From the NCBI RefSeq assembly GCF_015521605.1, contig NZ_WANV01000035.1, positions 1-41,356 of the forward strand: 41,356 nt of DNA, in the 5' to 3' direction. The notes under the pieces are model-generated. The model did not search any database. It worked only from the letters and a program-made list of their open reading frames with translations, and was not told the origin of the DNA. Made by a program: the position numbers and the translations under genes. Positions 25,804-34,228 of the stretch are shown here, one piece after another (positions within the stretch are counted from its first letter, which is position 1; every line of letters begins with the position of its first letter). The stretch is from Thermococcus sp. (GTDB lineage Archaea > Methanobacteriota_B > Thermococci > Thermococcales > Thermococcaceae).

Positions 25804-27225
25804 GTGACGCCAACACTCCCGAGAAGGGACCTGTACATAAGCGGAACAATAGCGCTTTTTTCCCTGATTCTAGCCATGGCATTCCTCCCCAGCAGAACCA
25901 TCACCTACGATGGGGCACTTTACATAGATATCGCAAGGAATCTCCTAAAGGGCATAACGAACTACACGTACCAGGGAGTCTACATGATGTACCGTCCGCC
26001 GGTTTACGTCTACACGCTCTCGCTTCTCTTTAGGTTCCTCCCACCCAACTCCCACCTGACGGCAGCGCGGCTCGTCTCAGCGTTCTTTTACGCCCTGACG
26101 GCAGGCCTTGTGTATGTCTTCGCCGTGGAGCTGTGGAAAGACAGACTGAAGGCGTTTGCCGCGGCTATGTTTTACATCTTCAACCCCCTGGCCTTTGCGA
26201 TGGGAACCCGCGAGCTCGTTCACAGCGAATTCACGTTTTTCTACACCCTCGCCATATACCTGCTGTACACAGGGAGAAAGAGGGGCGAAAGCACGAGGCT
26301 GTATCTTTCTTTCATAATCGCGGGGATAGCAGTGCTGACCAGATATACTGGACTCTCGATACTGGGAGTCATGATAGCATACCTGTACCTGACCGAACAC
26401 TGGGATTGGGCAAAGAAAAAGGAGTATCCCCTTGGATTCCTCCTCTTCATCCTTGTCCTCCTGCCCTGGCTGTACATGGGGCATCTTTATTACGGTGGTG
26501 CGTTTAAGCCCTTCAGCGTGGCCACCCAGTACGTAACCAACGCACCACCCGTTTCAGCATTTGACTACGTCGGAATGATAGCCAACACCCTGGGCATCCT
26601 CCTGTTCCTTGCAATAGTCGGCTTTGTATTCCTTAAAAAGAACGATGAGGGGTGGCTTCTCATAAGCTGGCTCTTTCTGGGACTGCTGGGAATAATGACC
26701 GTGACCCACAAAGAAGAACGCTTCATAACGTTCCTCTCTCCCGTGGTTGCCCTCCTGGCGGCCCACGGCCTGTGGAGTTTGGCGGAAATTCTCCACGGGC
26801 TTATGGCGAGTGCCGAGCACAGAAAGTATGCATCTATTCTGCTTCTGATACTGTTTCTGATTCCAATTGGAAGGGACGCCATGAGCCTCAAGGAACAGTG
26901 GGACGAACAGGGGGCGGTCTATGTCAGGGTGATGGAGTACGCCTCAACCAACTACCCCTCCGCGGAGTGGCTCCTCGTCTCGCCCAAGATGTACACAATG
27001 GCGGGACTTTACTATCCTGACGCAATAATCCAGGTCATAATGGACAGGCAACAGGTCCGGGACAGAATCGCCAGCGGAAAGTATGACCTCATAATCAAAA
27101 TGGAAGGTGACCCTCCCTTAAACATCGAAGAGAGCGGCATGTACACCCTCGCCAAGGAGTTCCCCAAGGAGGGCTTCAAGGTTTTCGTTCGCTCCACTTC
27201 AATCCCTAAAAGCAAGGGAAGTTAA
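25804..27225 (+). CDS. GT-C family membrane glycosyltransferase (PMT/ArnT-like)
   Basis: A 473-residue membrane protein with about ten to twelve helices and an acidic motif in the first external loop (TYDGALYIDIARNL, near residues 35-48), followed by MYRPPVYVY. These are the marks of dolichyl-phosphate-mannose-dependent transferases of the PMT_2/ArnT type. Such enzymes take a sugar from a lipid-phosphate carrier and add it to a protein, lipid or glycan outside the membrane. The start is a GTG after GGAGGGTG. It directly follows the STT3-like gene but has its own TATA box. The acceptor is unknown; surface glycoproteins, such as the nearby protease, are possible. Confidence 0.85.
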   Translation: MTPTLPRRDLYISGTIALFSLILAMAFLPSRTITYDGALYIDIARNLLKGITNYTYQGVYMMYRPPVYVYTLSLLFRFLPPNSHLTAARLVSAFFYALTAGLVYVFAVELWKDRLKAFAAAMFYIFNPLAFAMGTRELVHSEFTFFYTLAIYLLYTGRKRGESTRLYLSFIIAGIAVLTRYTGLSILGVMIAYLYLTEHWDWAKKKEYPLGFLLFILVLLPWLYMGHLYYGGAFKPFSVATQYVTNAPPVSAFDYVGMIANTLGILLFLAIVGFVFLKKNDEGWLLISWLFLGLLGIMTVTHKEERFITFLSPVVALLAAHGLWSLAEILHGLMASAEHRKYASILLLILFLIPIGRDAMSLKEQWDEQGAVYVRVMEYASTNYPSAEWLLVSPKMYTMAGLYYPDAIIQVIMDRQQVRDRIASGKYDLIIKMEGDPPLNIEESGMYTLAKEFPKEGFKVFVRSTSIPKSKGS

Positions 27226-27358
27226 GCCCCCGTCAACCCAAATGAACACATTCGCCTTCTTTTTCATTCCTGTACGCCAGAGAACAGCCTTGGATAGTTA
27301 ATTTTAAATATGAACCCTCGATATATCACCCGCAGTAAACGATTGTGGAGGGATTCGC
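27226..27358 (+). promoter_or_regulatory. ppsA promoter with a degenerate TGM-like element
   Basis: The TATA box (about 27302-27310, TTTTAAATA) predicts a start near 27332; TGGAGGGA (27346-27353) precedes the ATG at 27359. Between them, 27324-27340 reads TATCAC-n5-GTAAAC. It keeps the first half of the Thermococcales glycolytic motif (TATCACn5GTGATA, bound by Tgr/TrmBL1) exactly and three of six bases of the second half. T-rich sequence at 27259-27266 may end the preceding gene. Confidence 0.5.
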
Positions 27359-29713
27359 ATGAGCGAATACAAATTTATAAAGTGGTTTGAGGAACTCGGA
27401 AAGGGCGACGTCGCTCTTGTTGGCGGAAAGGGTGCCAACCTTGGAGAAATGACCAACGCCGGCATTCCGGTTCCGCCCGGCTTCTGTGTCACCGCCGAGG
27501 CCTACAAGTACTTCGTCGAGAACGTCAAGCTCGAAGACGGAAAGACCCTCCAGGAGTGGATTATGGGCGTCATCGCCGAGACCAACGTCGATGACTCCAA
27601 GCAGCTCCAGGAGAACACCGCCAAGATCAGGCAGAAGATAATTGAGCTCCCGATGCCGGCAGAGATAGCCGGGGAGATCGAGAGGGCTTACAAGGAGCTC
27701 TCCCAGAGGTTCAACAAGGAAGCGGTTTACGTTGCCGTCCGCTCTTCTGCCACCGCCGAAGACCTCCCGGAGGCCAGCTTCGCCGGCCAGCAGGAGACCT
27801 ACCTCGACGTCTACGGCGTTGATGACGTCATAGACAAGGTCAAGAAGTGCTGGGCCTCACTCTGGACGGCCAGAGCCACCTTCTACAGGGCCAAGCAGGG
27901 CTTCGACCACAGCAAGGTCTACCTCTCAGCCGTCGTCCAGAAGATGGTCAACAGCAAGACCAGCGGTGTTATGTTCACCGCCAACCCCGTCACCAACAAC
28001 AGGAACGAGATCATGATCAACGCCAGCTGGGGCCTCGGTGAGGCCGTCGTCAGCGGCAGCGTTTCCCCGGACGAGTACATTGTTGAGAAGGGCACCTGGA
28101 AGATAAAGGAGAAGTACATCGCCAAGAAGGAGGTCATGGTTGTCCGCAACCCTGAGACCGGCAAGGGAACCATCTACGTCAAGGTCGCCGACTACCTCGG
28201 CCCCGAGTGGGTTGAGAAGCAGGTTCTCACCGAGGAGCAGATCATCGAGGTCGCTAAGATAGGCGCCAAGATAGAGGAGCACTACGGCTGGCCGCAGGAC
28301 ATCGAGTGGGCCTACGACGCCGACGACGGCAAGCTCTACATCGTCCAGAGCAGACCGATCACCACCCTCAAGGAGACCGAGACCGCTCAGGAGGCCGCCG
28401 AGGTCGAGGAGGCCGAGGTTATCCTCAAGGGTCTCGGTGCCTCACCGGGCATCGGTGCCGGTAAGGTCGTCGTCATATTCGACGCCAGCGAGATCGACAA
28501 GGTCAAGGAGGGAGACGTCCTCGTCACCACCATGACCAACCCGGACATGGTCCCGGCCATGAAGAGGGCAAGCGCTATCGTCACCGACGAGGGTGGAAGG
28601 ACCAGCCACGCCGCCATCGTCAGCCGTGAGCTCGGTATCCCGGCCGTCGTCGGTACCAAGGAGGCCACCAAGAAGCTCAAGACCGGCGACTACGTCACCG
28701 TTGACGGAACGAGGGGTGTCGTCTACAAGGGCATAGTCAAGAGCCTCGTCGAGAAGAAGGAGGAGGAGAAGGCCGCCGGTGGACAGGTCGTTGTCGCTGG
28801 AGCTCCGCTCATCACCGCGACCAAGGTCAAGGTCAACGTCTCCATGCCTGAAGTTGCTGAGCGCGCAGCAGCGACCGGCGCCGACGGTGTTGGACTGCTC
28901 CGCGCCGAGCACATGATCCTCACCATCGGCAAGCACCCGGTCAAGTTCATCAAGGAGGGCAAGTTCGACGAGCTCGTCGAGAAGCTCGCCGACGGAATAA
29001 GGACCGTTGCCGCTGCCTTCTACCCGAGGCCGGTCTGGTACAGGACCCTCGACGCCCCGACCAACGAGTTCAAGGAGATGCCTGGTGGAGAGGACGAGCC
29101 GGACGAGAGGAACCCGATGCTCGGATGGCGCGGAATCAGGAGGAGCCTTGACCAGGTCGAGCTCCTCAAGGCCGAGTTCACCGCCATCAAGAAGGTCGTC
29201 GAGGAGGGCTACGACAACATCGGCGTCATGCTCCCGCTCGTTGGCCACCCTGAGCAGATCAGGAAGGCCAAGGAGATAGCCAGGGAAGTTGGCCTCGAGC
29301 CGCACAAGGACGTCGAGTGGGGAATAATGATCGAGGTTCCGGCCGCTGCACTCATCATCGAGGACCTCATCAAGGAGGGCCTTGACTTCGTCAGCTTCGG
29401 TACCAACGACCTCACCCAGTACACCCTCGCCATCGACAGGGACAACGACAGGATCGCCTACCTCTACGACGAGAAGCACCCGGCAGTGCTCAAGCTCATC
29501 GAGAACGTCATCAAGGTCGCCAAGAAGTACGGCGTCGAGACCAGCATCTGCGGACAGGCCGGCAGCGACCCGAAGATGGCCAAGATACTCGTCAGGCTCG
29601 GCATCGACAGCATCAGCGCCAACCCCGATGCCGTCGAGCTCATCAGGAAGACCGTCGCCCAGGAGGAGCAGAAGCTCATCCTCGAGGCGGCTCGCAAGAG
29701 GCTCTTCGAGTGA
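27359..29713 (+). CDS. ppsA: Phosphoenolpyruvate synthase
   Basis: A 784-residue cytoplasmic enzyme converting pyruvate, ATP and water to PEP, AMP and phosphate. In Thermococcales it works in gluconeogenesis and has also been linked to glycolysis. Domains in order: N-terminal ATP-binding domain (GGKGANLGEM near 22, RSSATAEDLPEASFAG near 128), central phosphohistidine domain with H417 in GGRTSHAAIVSRELG, and C-terminal PEP-binding barrel with C731 in SICGQAGSD. Codon use is strikingly biased to C-ending codons (ATC, GTC, CTC, GCC), unlike the neighbouring genes that use ATA often. This is a mark of very high expression. Confidence 0.97.
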   Translation: MSEYKFIKWFEELGKGDVALVGGKGANLGEMTNAGIPVPPGFCVTAEAYKYFVENVKLEDGKTLQEWIMGVIAETNVDDSKQLQENTAKIRQKIIELPMPAEIAGEIERAYKELSQRFNKEAVYVAVRSSATAEDLPEASFAGQQETYLDVYGVDDVIDKVKKCWASLWTARATFYRAKQGFDHSKVYLSAVVQKMVNSKTSGVMFTANPVTNNRNEIMINASWGLGEAVVSGSVSPDEYIVEKGTWKIKEKYIAKKEVMVVRNPETGKGTIYVKVADYLGPEWVEKQVLTEEQIIEVAKIGAKIEEHYGWPQDIEWAYDADDGKLYIVQSRPITTLKETETAQEAAEVEEAEVILKGLGASPGIGAGKVVVIFDASEIDKVKEGDVLVTTMTNPDMVPAMKRASAIVTDEGGRTSHAAIVSRELGIPAVVGTKEATKKLKTGDYVTVDGTRGVVYKGIVKSLVEKKEEEKAAGGQVVVAGAPLITATKVKVNVSMPEVAERAAATGADGVGLLRAEHMILTIGKHPVKFIKEGKFDELVEKLADGIRTVAAAFYPRPVWYRTLDAPTNEFKEMPGGEDEPDERNPMLGWRGIRRSLDQVELLKAEFTAIKKVVEEGYDNIGVMLPLVGHPEQIRKAKEIAREVGLEPHKDVEWGIMIEVPAAALIIEDLIKEGLDFVSFGTNDLTQYTLAIDRDNDRIAYLYDEKHPAVLKLIENVIKVAKKYGVETSICGQAGSDPKMAKILVRLGIDSISANPDAVELIRKTVAQEEQKLILEAARKRLFE

Positions 29714-29848
29714 AGCCTCTTCTCTTTTTTATTCGTTTCTATCGTTTTGAAAATCGGGCGGCGTTTCTCCCGGTAAAGGGGAAGTTTTAGTCGCTGGCTC
29801 TTTTATCCACGATAAGCTTTTTATACCAACGTTTCGATAGCCATCTCA
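29714..29848 (+). promoter_or_regulatory. ppsA terminator and promoter of the first MATE gene
   Basis: A strong T tract (29721-29731, CTCTTTTTTAT) follows the ppsA stop and probably terminates it. Further down, the TATA box 29818-29825 (TTTTTATA) predicts a start near 29846, just before the ATG at 29849. The 9-base element CGTTTCGAT at 29830-29838 recurs at the same distance from TATA in the next MATE gene. Confidence 0.6.
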
Positions 29849-31240
29849 ATGAGGCGTGAAGTAGAGGCGATGCGCGACCAGATTGTCAGCGGACCGATAG
29901 TGAAGACGCTCATCCTGTTAGCGTACCCGCTCATCATAAACCAGCTCGTCCAGGTTCTCTACAACCTCACCGACACGTACTGGCTCGGAAAGCTCGGGAG
30001 GGAGGAGCTGGCCGCACCGGGGACGGCGTGGCCCCTGGTCTGGTTCTTCATGGCCATCGGAATGGGGTTTGCCACAGCAGGCTTCGCCTTCGTGAGCCAG
30101 TACGTCGGGGCAAAGGAGTACGATAAGGCCAACCGCGCCGCTGGGGGGCTGTACTCCCTCATGATGCTCTTCGCGATAGGGGTCGGAATATTCGGGGTCA
30201 TCTCTGCACCATATCTGCTTGACTTCATGAACGTGAGCGAGACTGTGTACCCCTACGCGCTCAACTACACCCGCGTCATCTTCGCCGGCATACCATTCGC
30301 CTTCACGCTCTTCGCCTTCAACTTCCTCCTGAGGGCCATAGGGGACACCAAAACGCCCGTTAAAATAAACATAGCCACCGTGCTTCTGAATCTGGTTCTG
30401 GACCCGTTCCTGATATTCGGCTGGGGGCCGTTTCCGGAGCTCGGCGTCATCGGGGCCGCGGTTGCGACGATGTTCTCCAACAGCCTCGGCTCGCTCGTCG
30501 GCGGCTACCTCCTCTTCAAGGGGAAAGTGGGAATACACCTAACGGTGGAGGAGCTGAAGCCGGACTGGGAGTTCTACAAGCGCATTTTCAGGGTAGGGAT
30601 ACCCTCAAGCGTCGGTTCATCCACCACAGCCCTCGGCTTTGTCATTCTCACAAGGATAATCTTCACTCTGGGCGGCCGGTTCGGTGAGGCCGATGTGGCC
30701 TTCGCGACCTACAGCATAACCAACAGACTGACCAACTTCATGTTCGCCTTCTCGGACGGCATAAGCATGGCGATGGGGACGATGGTGGGCCAGACGGTCG
30801 GTGCGAGGTTCTACGAGAGGGCAAAGGTCATAGCGGAGAAGACGATGGCGATAAACTTTGCCATTCTGAGCCTTGGAACGCTCCTCTTTGCCTTCTTCCG
30901 CGTGGAGATATTCAGCTTCTTCATCAACGACCCTGCGATAATAGCCGAGAGCGCAAAGGTGGTTAAGTACTTCTCCGCCTCCCTGCCCTTCTTTGGCATA
31001 TTCTCGGCGGTGAACAACGTCTTCCAGAGCTCCGGACACACCAAGAAGAGCATGCTCCTCAGTATGCTCCGCCTCTGGGGGCTGAGGCTTCCCCTCAGCT
31101 ACGGCCTCGGAATCCTCGTGAAGGACACGGCAGGAATGTGGCTGGGGATGGGCTTAAGCAACGTTTTGGGGGCGGTTGTCGCTCTCATCTGGTTCCTGAC
31201 CGGGAGCTGGATGAGCCGCATCATAGAGGAGAAGGGGTAG
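29849..31240 (+). CDS. MATE-family efflux transporter (first of a tandem pair)
   Basis: A 463-residue transporter with twelve predicted helices and the MATE pattern: MRDQIVSGPI then a long first helix with NQLVQVLYNLTDTYWLG, and the second-half repeat PSSVGSSTTALGF. MATE proteins expel cationic drugs or metabolites using Na+ or H+ gradients. The TATA position puts transcription within about three bases of the ATG at 29849, suggesting a near-leaderless mRNA. An internal ATG at 29870, preceded by GTAGAGG, is a real alternative start. The next gene is a close paralogue in the same direction, so the pair looks like a tandem duplication. Confidence 0.9.
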   Translation: MRREVEAMRDQIVSGPIVKTLILLAYPLIINQLVQVLYNLTDTYWLGKLGREELAAPGTAWPLVWFFMAIGMGFATAGFAFVSQYVGAKEYDKANRAAGGLYSLMMLFAIGVGIFGVISAPYLLDFMNVSETVYPYALNYTRVIFAGIPFAFTLFAFNFLLRAIGDTKTPVKINIATVLLNLVLDPFLIFGWGPFPELGVIGAAVATMFSNSLGSLVGGYLLFKGKVGIHLTVEELKPDWEFYKRIFRVGIPSSVGSSTTALGFVILTRIIFTLGGRFGEADVAFATYSITNRLTNFMFAFSDGISMAMGTMVGQTVGARFYERAKVIAEKTMAINFAILSLGTLLFAFFRVEIFSFFINDPAIIAESAKVVKYFSASLPFFGIFSAVNNVFQSSGHTKKSMLLSMLRLWGLRLPLSYGLGILVKDTAGMWLGMGLSNVLGAVVALIWFLTGSWMSRIIEEKG

Positions 31241-31278
31241 CTTTATATATCACCGTTTCGATTGCGGTCTGATTGCAC
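31241..31278 (+). promoter_or_regulatory. Promoter of the second MATE gene
   Basis: The TATA box TTTATATAT (31242-31250) immediately follows the first MATE stop. CGTTTCGAT (31254-31262) is followed by a GC and TCT shared with the first promoter at identical offsets. Confidence 0.6.
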
Positions 31279-32712
31279 ATGAAGAGCGAGAAAATCCAGA
31301 GGATGCGCGATGAAATACTAACCGGGCCCATAGAAAAGACACTTCTCGTTCTGGCGGGCCCGCTCATAGTCAACAACCTAGTCCAGGTTGTCTACAACAT
31401 AACCGACACCTACTGGCTGGGAAAGCTTGGCAGAGAGGCGCTCTCCGCTCCCGGGACTGTATGGCCGATAATCGGGACGTTGATGGCCCTGGGAATAGGT
31501 TTTACCACGGCGGGCTTTGCTTTTGTCGGGCAGTACATAGGTGCGGAGGAGTACGAAAAGGCCAACCGCTCGGCCGGGGCTCTCTACTCGCTCATGACTT
31601 TCTTCTCGGTGGCAACTGCGATAGTGGCGCTCCTGATACTCCCATACGCGCTCCATTTCATGCGGGTTAGCGAAAACGTCTACCCCTACTCCCTCACCTA
31701 TGCCACGATAGTTTTCTTGGGCCTGCCCTTCTCCTTCGCGTTCATGGCATTTTCGGCCCTCATGCGAGCCACCGGTGATACAAGGACACCGGTTAAAATA
31801 ACCCTCCTAACTGTTGCGATAAACATAATCCTCGATCCGCTCCTCATCTTCGGCTGGCTCGGCTTCCCCGAGATGGGGGTGGCTGGAGCGGCCCTCGCAA
31901 CGGTCTTCGCCAATGCTGTTGGGGCGGTGATAGGGCTCTACCTCCTGTTCAACGACCGCGTGGGGATAAGCCTGAGCCTTGAAAGCCTCAAACCGGACTT
32001 CGAGTTCTACGGCAGGATCTTCCGCGTCGGCCTTCCCTCCAGCATAGGACAGTCGGCGAACAGCTTCGGCTTCGTCATCTTGACAAGGATAATCTTCGGT
32101 TTCGGCGACGTCACCTACGCGGCGTACACCATAACGACCAGACTGGTCAACTTCCTGACGAGCATCTCCCGCGGAATAAGCATGGCGATGGGCACCATGG
32201 TCGCCCAGAACGTCGGTGCAGAGAACTACGGGCGGGCGAAGAAGATAGCGGAGCGCACGATGATCATAAACTTCGCCATAGCCACCCTTGCGGTTCTGGT
32301 GATTGGAATCTTCCGCGTGGAGGTGTTCCGCTTCTTCCTCAACGACCCGGCGGTGATAGAAGAGAGTGAGGTAGTTCTTAAGTACTTCCTGATCTCTGTG
32401 CCCTTCTTCAATGGTATCTTTATAGTCGTGAACAGGGTCTTCAGCTCGGCCGGGCATACCAAGAAGAGCATGGCCCTCGGGATATTCCGCCTCTGGGGGC
32501 TGAGGATACCCCTCAGCTACGCCTTCGGTTACTTGGAAGCGATAACTGTTCTGGGTGTCACAATACCACTGGCGAGCCTTTTCGACTTCACCAGCAGGGG
32601 GGTCTTCTTCGGCATGGGCATGAGCAACTTCATAGCGGCAATAGTGGCCCTCGCCTGGTTCCTGCGGGGGACATGGATGAGGCGCATTATCGAGGAAGAG
32701 TCAAAAAAGTGA
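31279..32712 (+). CDS. MATE-family efflux transporter (second of a tandem pair)
   Basis: A 477-residue paralogue of the preceding gene. It shares MRDE/QI, NLVQVVYNITDTYWLGKLGRE, TRTPVKI and RLWGLRIPLSYAFG-type segments throughout but carries an extra hydrophobic insertion near residue 430. The ATG at 31279 fits the TATA box 32 bases upstream. An in-frame TTG at 31273 is less likely, and an internal ATG at 31303 aligns with the alternative start of the first copy. The proteins have clearly diverged, so the duplication is not recent, and the two may handle different substrates. Confidence 0.9.
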   Translation: MKSEKIQRMRDEILTGPIEKTLLVLAGPLIVNNLVQVVYNITDTYWLGKLGREALSAPGTVWPIIGTLMALGIGFTTAGFAFVGQYIGAEEYEKANRSAGALYSLMTFFSVATAIVALLILPYALHFMRVSENVYPYSLTYATIVFLGLPFSFAFMAFSALMRATGDTRTPVKITLLTVAINIILDPLLIFGWLGFPEMGVAGAALATVFANAVGAVIGLYLLFNDRVGISLSLESLKPDFEFYGRIFRVGLPSSIGQSANSFGFVILTRIIFGFGDVTYAAYTITTRLVNFLTSISRGISMAMGTMVAQNVGAENYGRAKKIAERTMIINFAIATLAVLVIGIFRVEVFRFFLNDPAVIEESEVVLKYFLISVPFFNGIFIVVNRVFSSAGHTKKSMALGIFRLWGLRIPLSYAFGYLEAITVLGVTIPLASLFDFTSRGVFFGMGMSNFIAAIVALAWFLRGTWMRRIIEEESKK

Positions 32713-32782
32713 TACATCACTGGCAAAAATTGGCAGGCGGAAGTCTAATAAACCCAGCGCCTAACGAGCTATGGTGAGACGC
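32713..32782 (+). promoter_or_regulatory. upp promoter
   Basis: A TATA-like box (about 32744-32752, TCTAATAAA) predicts a start near 32773. GGTGA (32773-32777) lies exactly 5 bases before the ATG at 32783, making the in-frame ATG at 32771 unlikely. Confidence 0.6.
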
Positions 32783-33451
32783 ATGAAGAGGGACGAACGC
32801 TGGGAGGGTGTCTACTCCTTCGAGGACAGCCCGTTCATAATGGAGATTCTGACGGAGCTTCGCGACGAGAGGACGGGGCCGATACCCTTCAGAAAGGGTC
32901 TCGTCAAGCTCGGTCGCTACATGGCCTACGAAATAACGAAGACGATGGAAGTGGAGAGGATTCCTGTGAAGACCCCGCTGGAGGAAACAGAGGGAATCCG
33001 CATAAAAGACAGACGCAACGTAGTCATAATAACCGTTCTCCGGGCGGCGATACCACTGATGGAGGGGCTTATTAAGGTCCTTGACCACGCGAGGGTTGGA
33101 ATAGTCTCGGCCTCCCGCGGAAAGGCCCCGAAGTTCGAGATAGAGATGAAGTACGTCAAGGTGCCGCAGGTTAAGCCAGAGGACACGGTCATAATAGCCG
33201 ACCCCATGATAGCCACCGGCTCGACGCTCATCAAGGTCCTTGAAGAGGTCAAGAAGTACGGGAAGGCCAAGCGTTACGTCATAGTCGGCGTTCTGGCGGC
33301 GCCGGAGGGCATAAGCAGGATAAAGGCCGCCCATCCGGACGTTGAGATGTTCGTGGCGGCGATAGACAGGGAGCTCAACGACCACGGCTACATCCTGCCC
33401 GGTCTTGGAGACGCCGGCGATAGGGCCTTTGGAGCGCCGATTAAGATTTGA
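32783..33451 (+). CDS. upp: Uracil phosphoribosyltransferase
   Basis: A 222-residue pyrimidine salvage enzyme making UMP from uracil and PRPP. The PRPP-binding loop [13 protein letters not shown] (near residues 137-149) and the uracil-binding C-terminal segment [16 protein letters not shown] are both complete. A conserved [11 protein letters not shown] strand-loop is also present. The start at 32783 is set by GGTGA; the four-residue longer version would start inside the ribosome site. It stands alone, between the MATE pair and a tRNA gene on the same strand. A pyrimidine-rich tract (33455-33475) follows and may terminate it. Confidence 0.94.
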   Translation: MKRDERWEGVYSFEDSPFIMEILTELRDERTGPIPFRKGLVKLGRYMAYEITKTMEVERIPVKTPLEETEGIRIKDRRNVVIITVLRAAIPLMEGLIKVLDHARVGIVSASRGKAPKFEIEMKYVKVPQVKPEDTVIIADPMIATGSTLIKVLEEVKKYGKAKRYVIVGVLAAPEGISRIKAAHPDVEMFVAAIDRELNDHGYILPGLGDAGDRAFGAPIKI

Positions 33452-33534
33452 GGTCTCCTCTTTCGGTTTTCTCCCCGCGGGGACGTTAAATTTATAAGCC
33501 AGCCTTTTGTTATTCCTTTTGAAGCCCGCAGTGC

Positions 33535-33622
33535 GCGGGGGTTGCCGAGCCTGGTCAAAGGCGGTGGACTCAAGATCCACTCCCGTAGGGGTTCAGGGGT
33601 TCAAATCCCCTCCCCCGCACCA
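33535..33622 (+). tRNA. tRNA-Leu (anticodon CAA)
   Basis: A complete cloverleaf can be drawn. The acceptor stem GCGGGGG (33535-33541) pairs with CCCCCGC (33612-33618), then discriminator A and an encoded CCA (33620-33622). A D arm, an anticodon loop CTCAAGA with anticodon CAA, a long class-II variable arm and the T arm AGGGG-TTCAAAT-CCCCT are all present. The long variable arm agrees with leucine. A TATA box (33490-33497, TTTATAAG) lies about 40 bases upstream. No intron is present. I looked for a repeat of its 3' end downstream (an integration scar) and saw none. Confidence 0.95.
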
Positions 33623-34203
33623 TTACAACCCTTTGGTTCGCAAAGCGTTGACGGAAAGATTGCGTGCTTTCTGAGAAACTCAAATCTTCAAGGGGTTTAC
33701 TCATTAATTGCCATTCCCTGAGTGTTTGCTCTACTCAAGGCGTCCTACGGACACCAGAACAAAACGCAAACCTGTTTAGAGGGCTTTTTTGGAAGTAAAC
33801 CCACGCTTCAGCAGGGTGTTGAAACGTGCACGCTAGTACTATCGCCTATTTATGAGAAAGGGAACTCTTTTGGTCAAGCTTTTAGAAAAAGCCTGCTCTG
33901 TACTCTCAAACCCCCGAAATGGGGTTTCGCCCCACAACCCCACTTTTCTCTAAAACCTGGGAAACTACGTTTCCCCGCCTTCCTTATTCATTAATCCTCT
34001 GGGGGACTAACGTCCCCACACCCCCAGTAACTTCGCCTGCGCGAAGTTTGATCAAGGTTCGTGATTCTTGTTTAAAATGACAATCTTGGTTGGATTTCTC
34101 TTTGACTACAATGGGAACCATACCGCAGAATCCAACGTTTGATACTTAACTCCTAGAGGAAACCCAAAAATAAAGAGCCCTGGAAAGGAATCATGAACTT
34201 TGG
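33623..34203. other. Gene-free, AT-richer stretch containing many short hairpins
   Basis: About 580 bases without a convincing gene. It contains many perfect short inverted repeats: 33631-33645 (5-bp stem), 33742-33752 (4 bp, loop TAC), 33878-33892 (6 bp, loop AGA), 33959-33975 (7 bp, loop TAC), 34002-34017 (6 bp, loop TAAC) and 34029-34048 (8 bp, loop CTGC). A wide one, 34089-34096 with 34129-34136, is also present. An imperfect one lies at 33812-33838. Base composition is visibly richer in A and T than the flanking genes. A 90-codon open frame (33722-33994) lacks a ribosome site and does not look like a protein. Confidence 0.6.
33911..34048. repeat. Hairpins with mutually exclusive pairings
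   Basis: At 33911-33934, CCCC can pair with the next GGGG, or that GGGG can pair with the following CCCC, or CGAAA with TTTCG. At 33999-34027, GGGGAC pairs with GTCCCC (34002-34007 with 34012-34017), or the longer CTGGGGG (33999-34005) pairs with CCCCCAG (34021-34027). An 8-bp stem follows at 34029-34048. Confidence 0.55.
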
Positions 34204-34228
34204 TGAAACTTTGAATAACAAAGTTTCA
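34204..34228 (-). terminator. 10-bp perfect hairpin spanning the rpiA stop codon
   Basis: TGAAACTTTG (34204-34213) pairs perfectly with CAAAGTTTCA (34219-34228) around a 5-base loop. The rpiA stop (34226-34228) is within the stem. On the rpiA strand it is followed by a short T run some 30 bases on (34167-34171). It may mark the 3' end of the rpiA mRNA or protect it. It is stronger than most archaeal terminators need. Confidence 0.5.

Noticed and set aside
31247-31262. TATCAC in the second MATE promoter as a glycolytic motif
   Set aside because: Only the first half matches; the expected GTGATA after five bases is absent, and the bases belong to the TATA box and the shared CGTTTCGAT element.
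33722-33994. 90-codon open frame in the hairpin island
   Set aside because: No ribosome site or TATA box, a composition unlike the other proteins, and hairpins run through its codons; treated as non-coding.
33535-34228. Integrated element at the tRNA-Leu gene
   Set aside because: No repeat of the tRNA 3' end and no integrase gene were found within the window.
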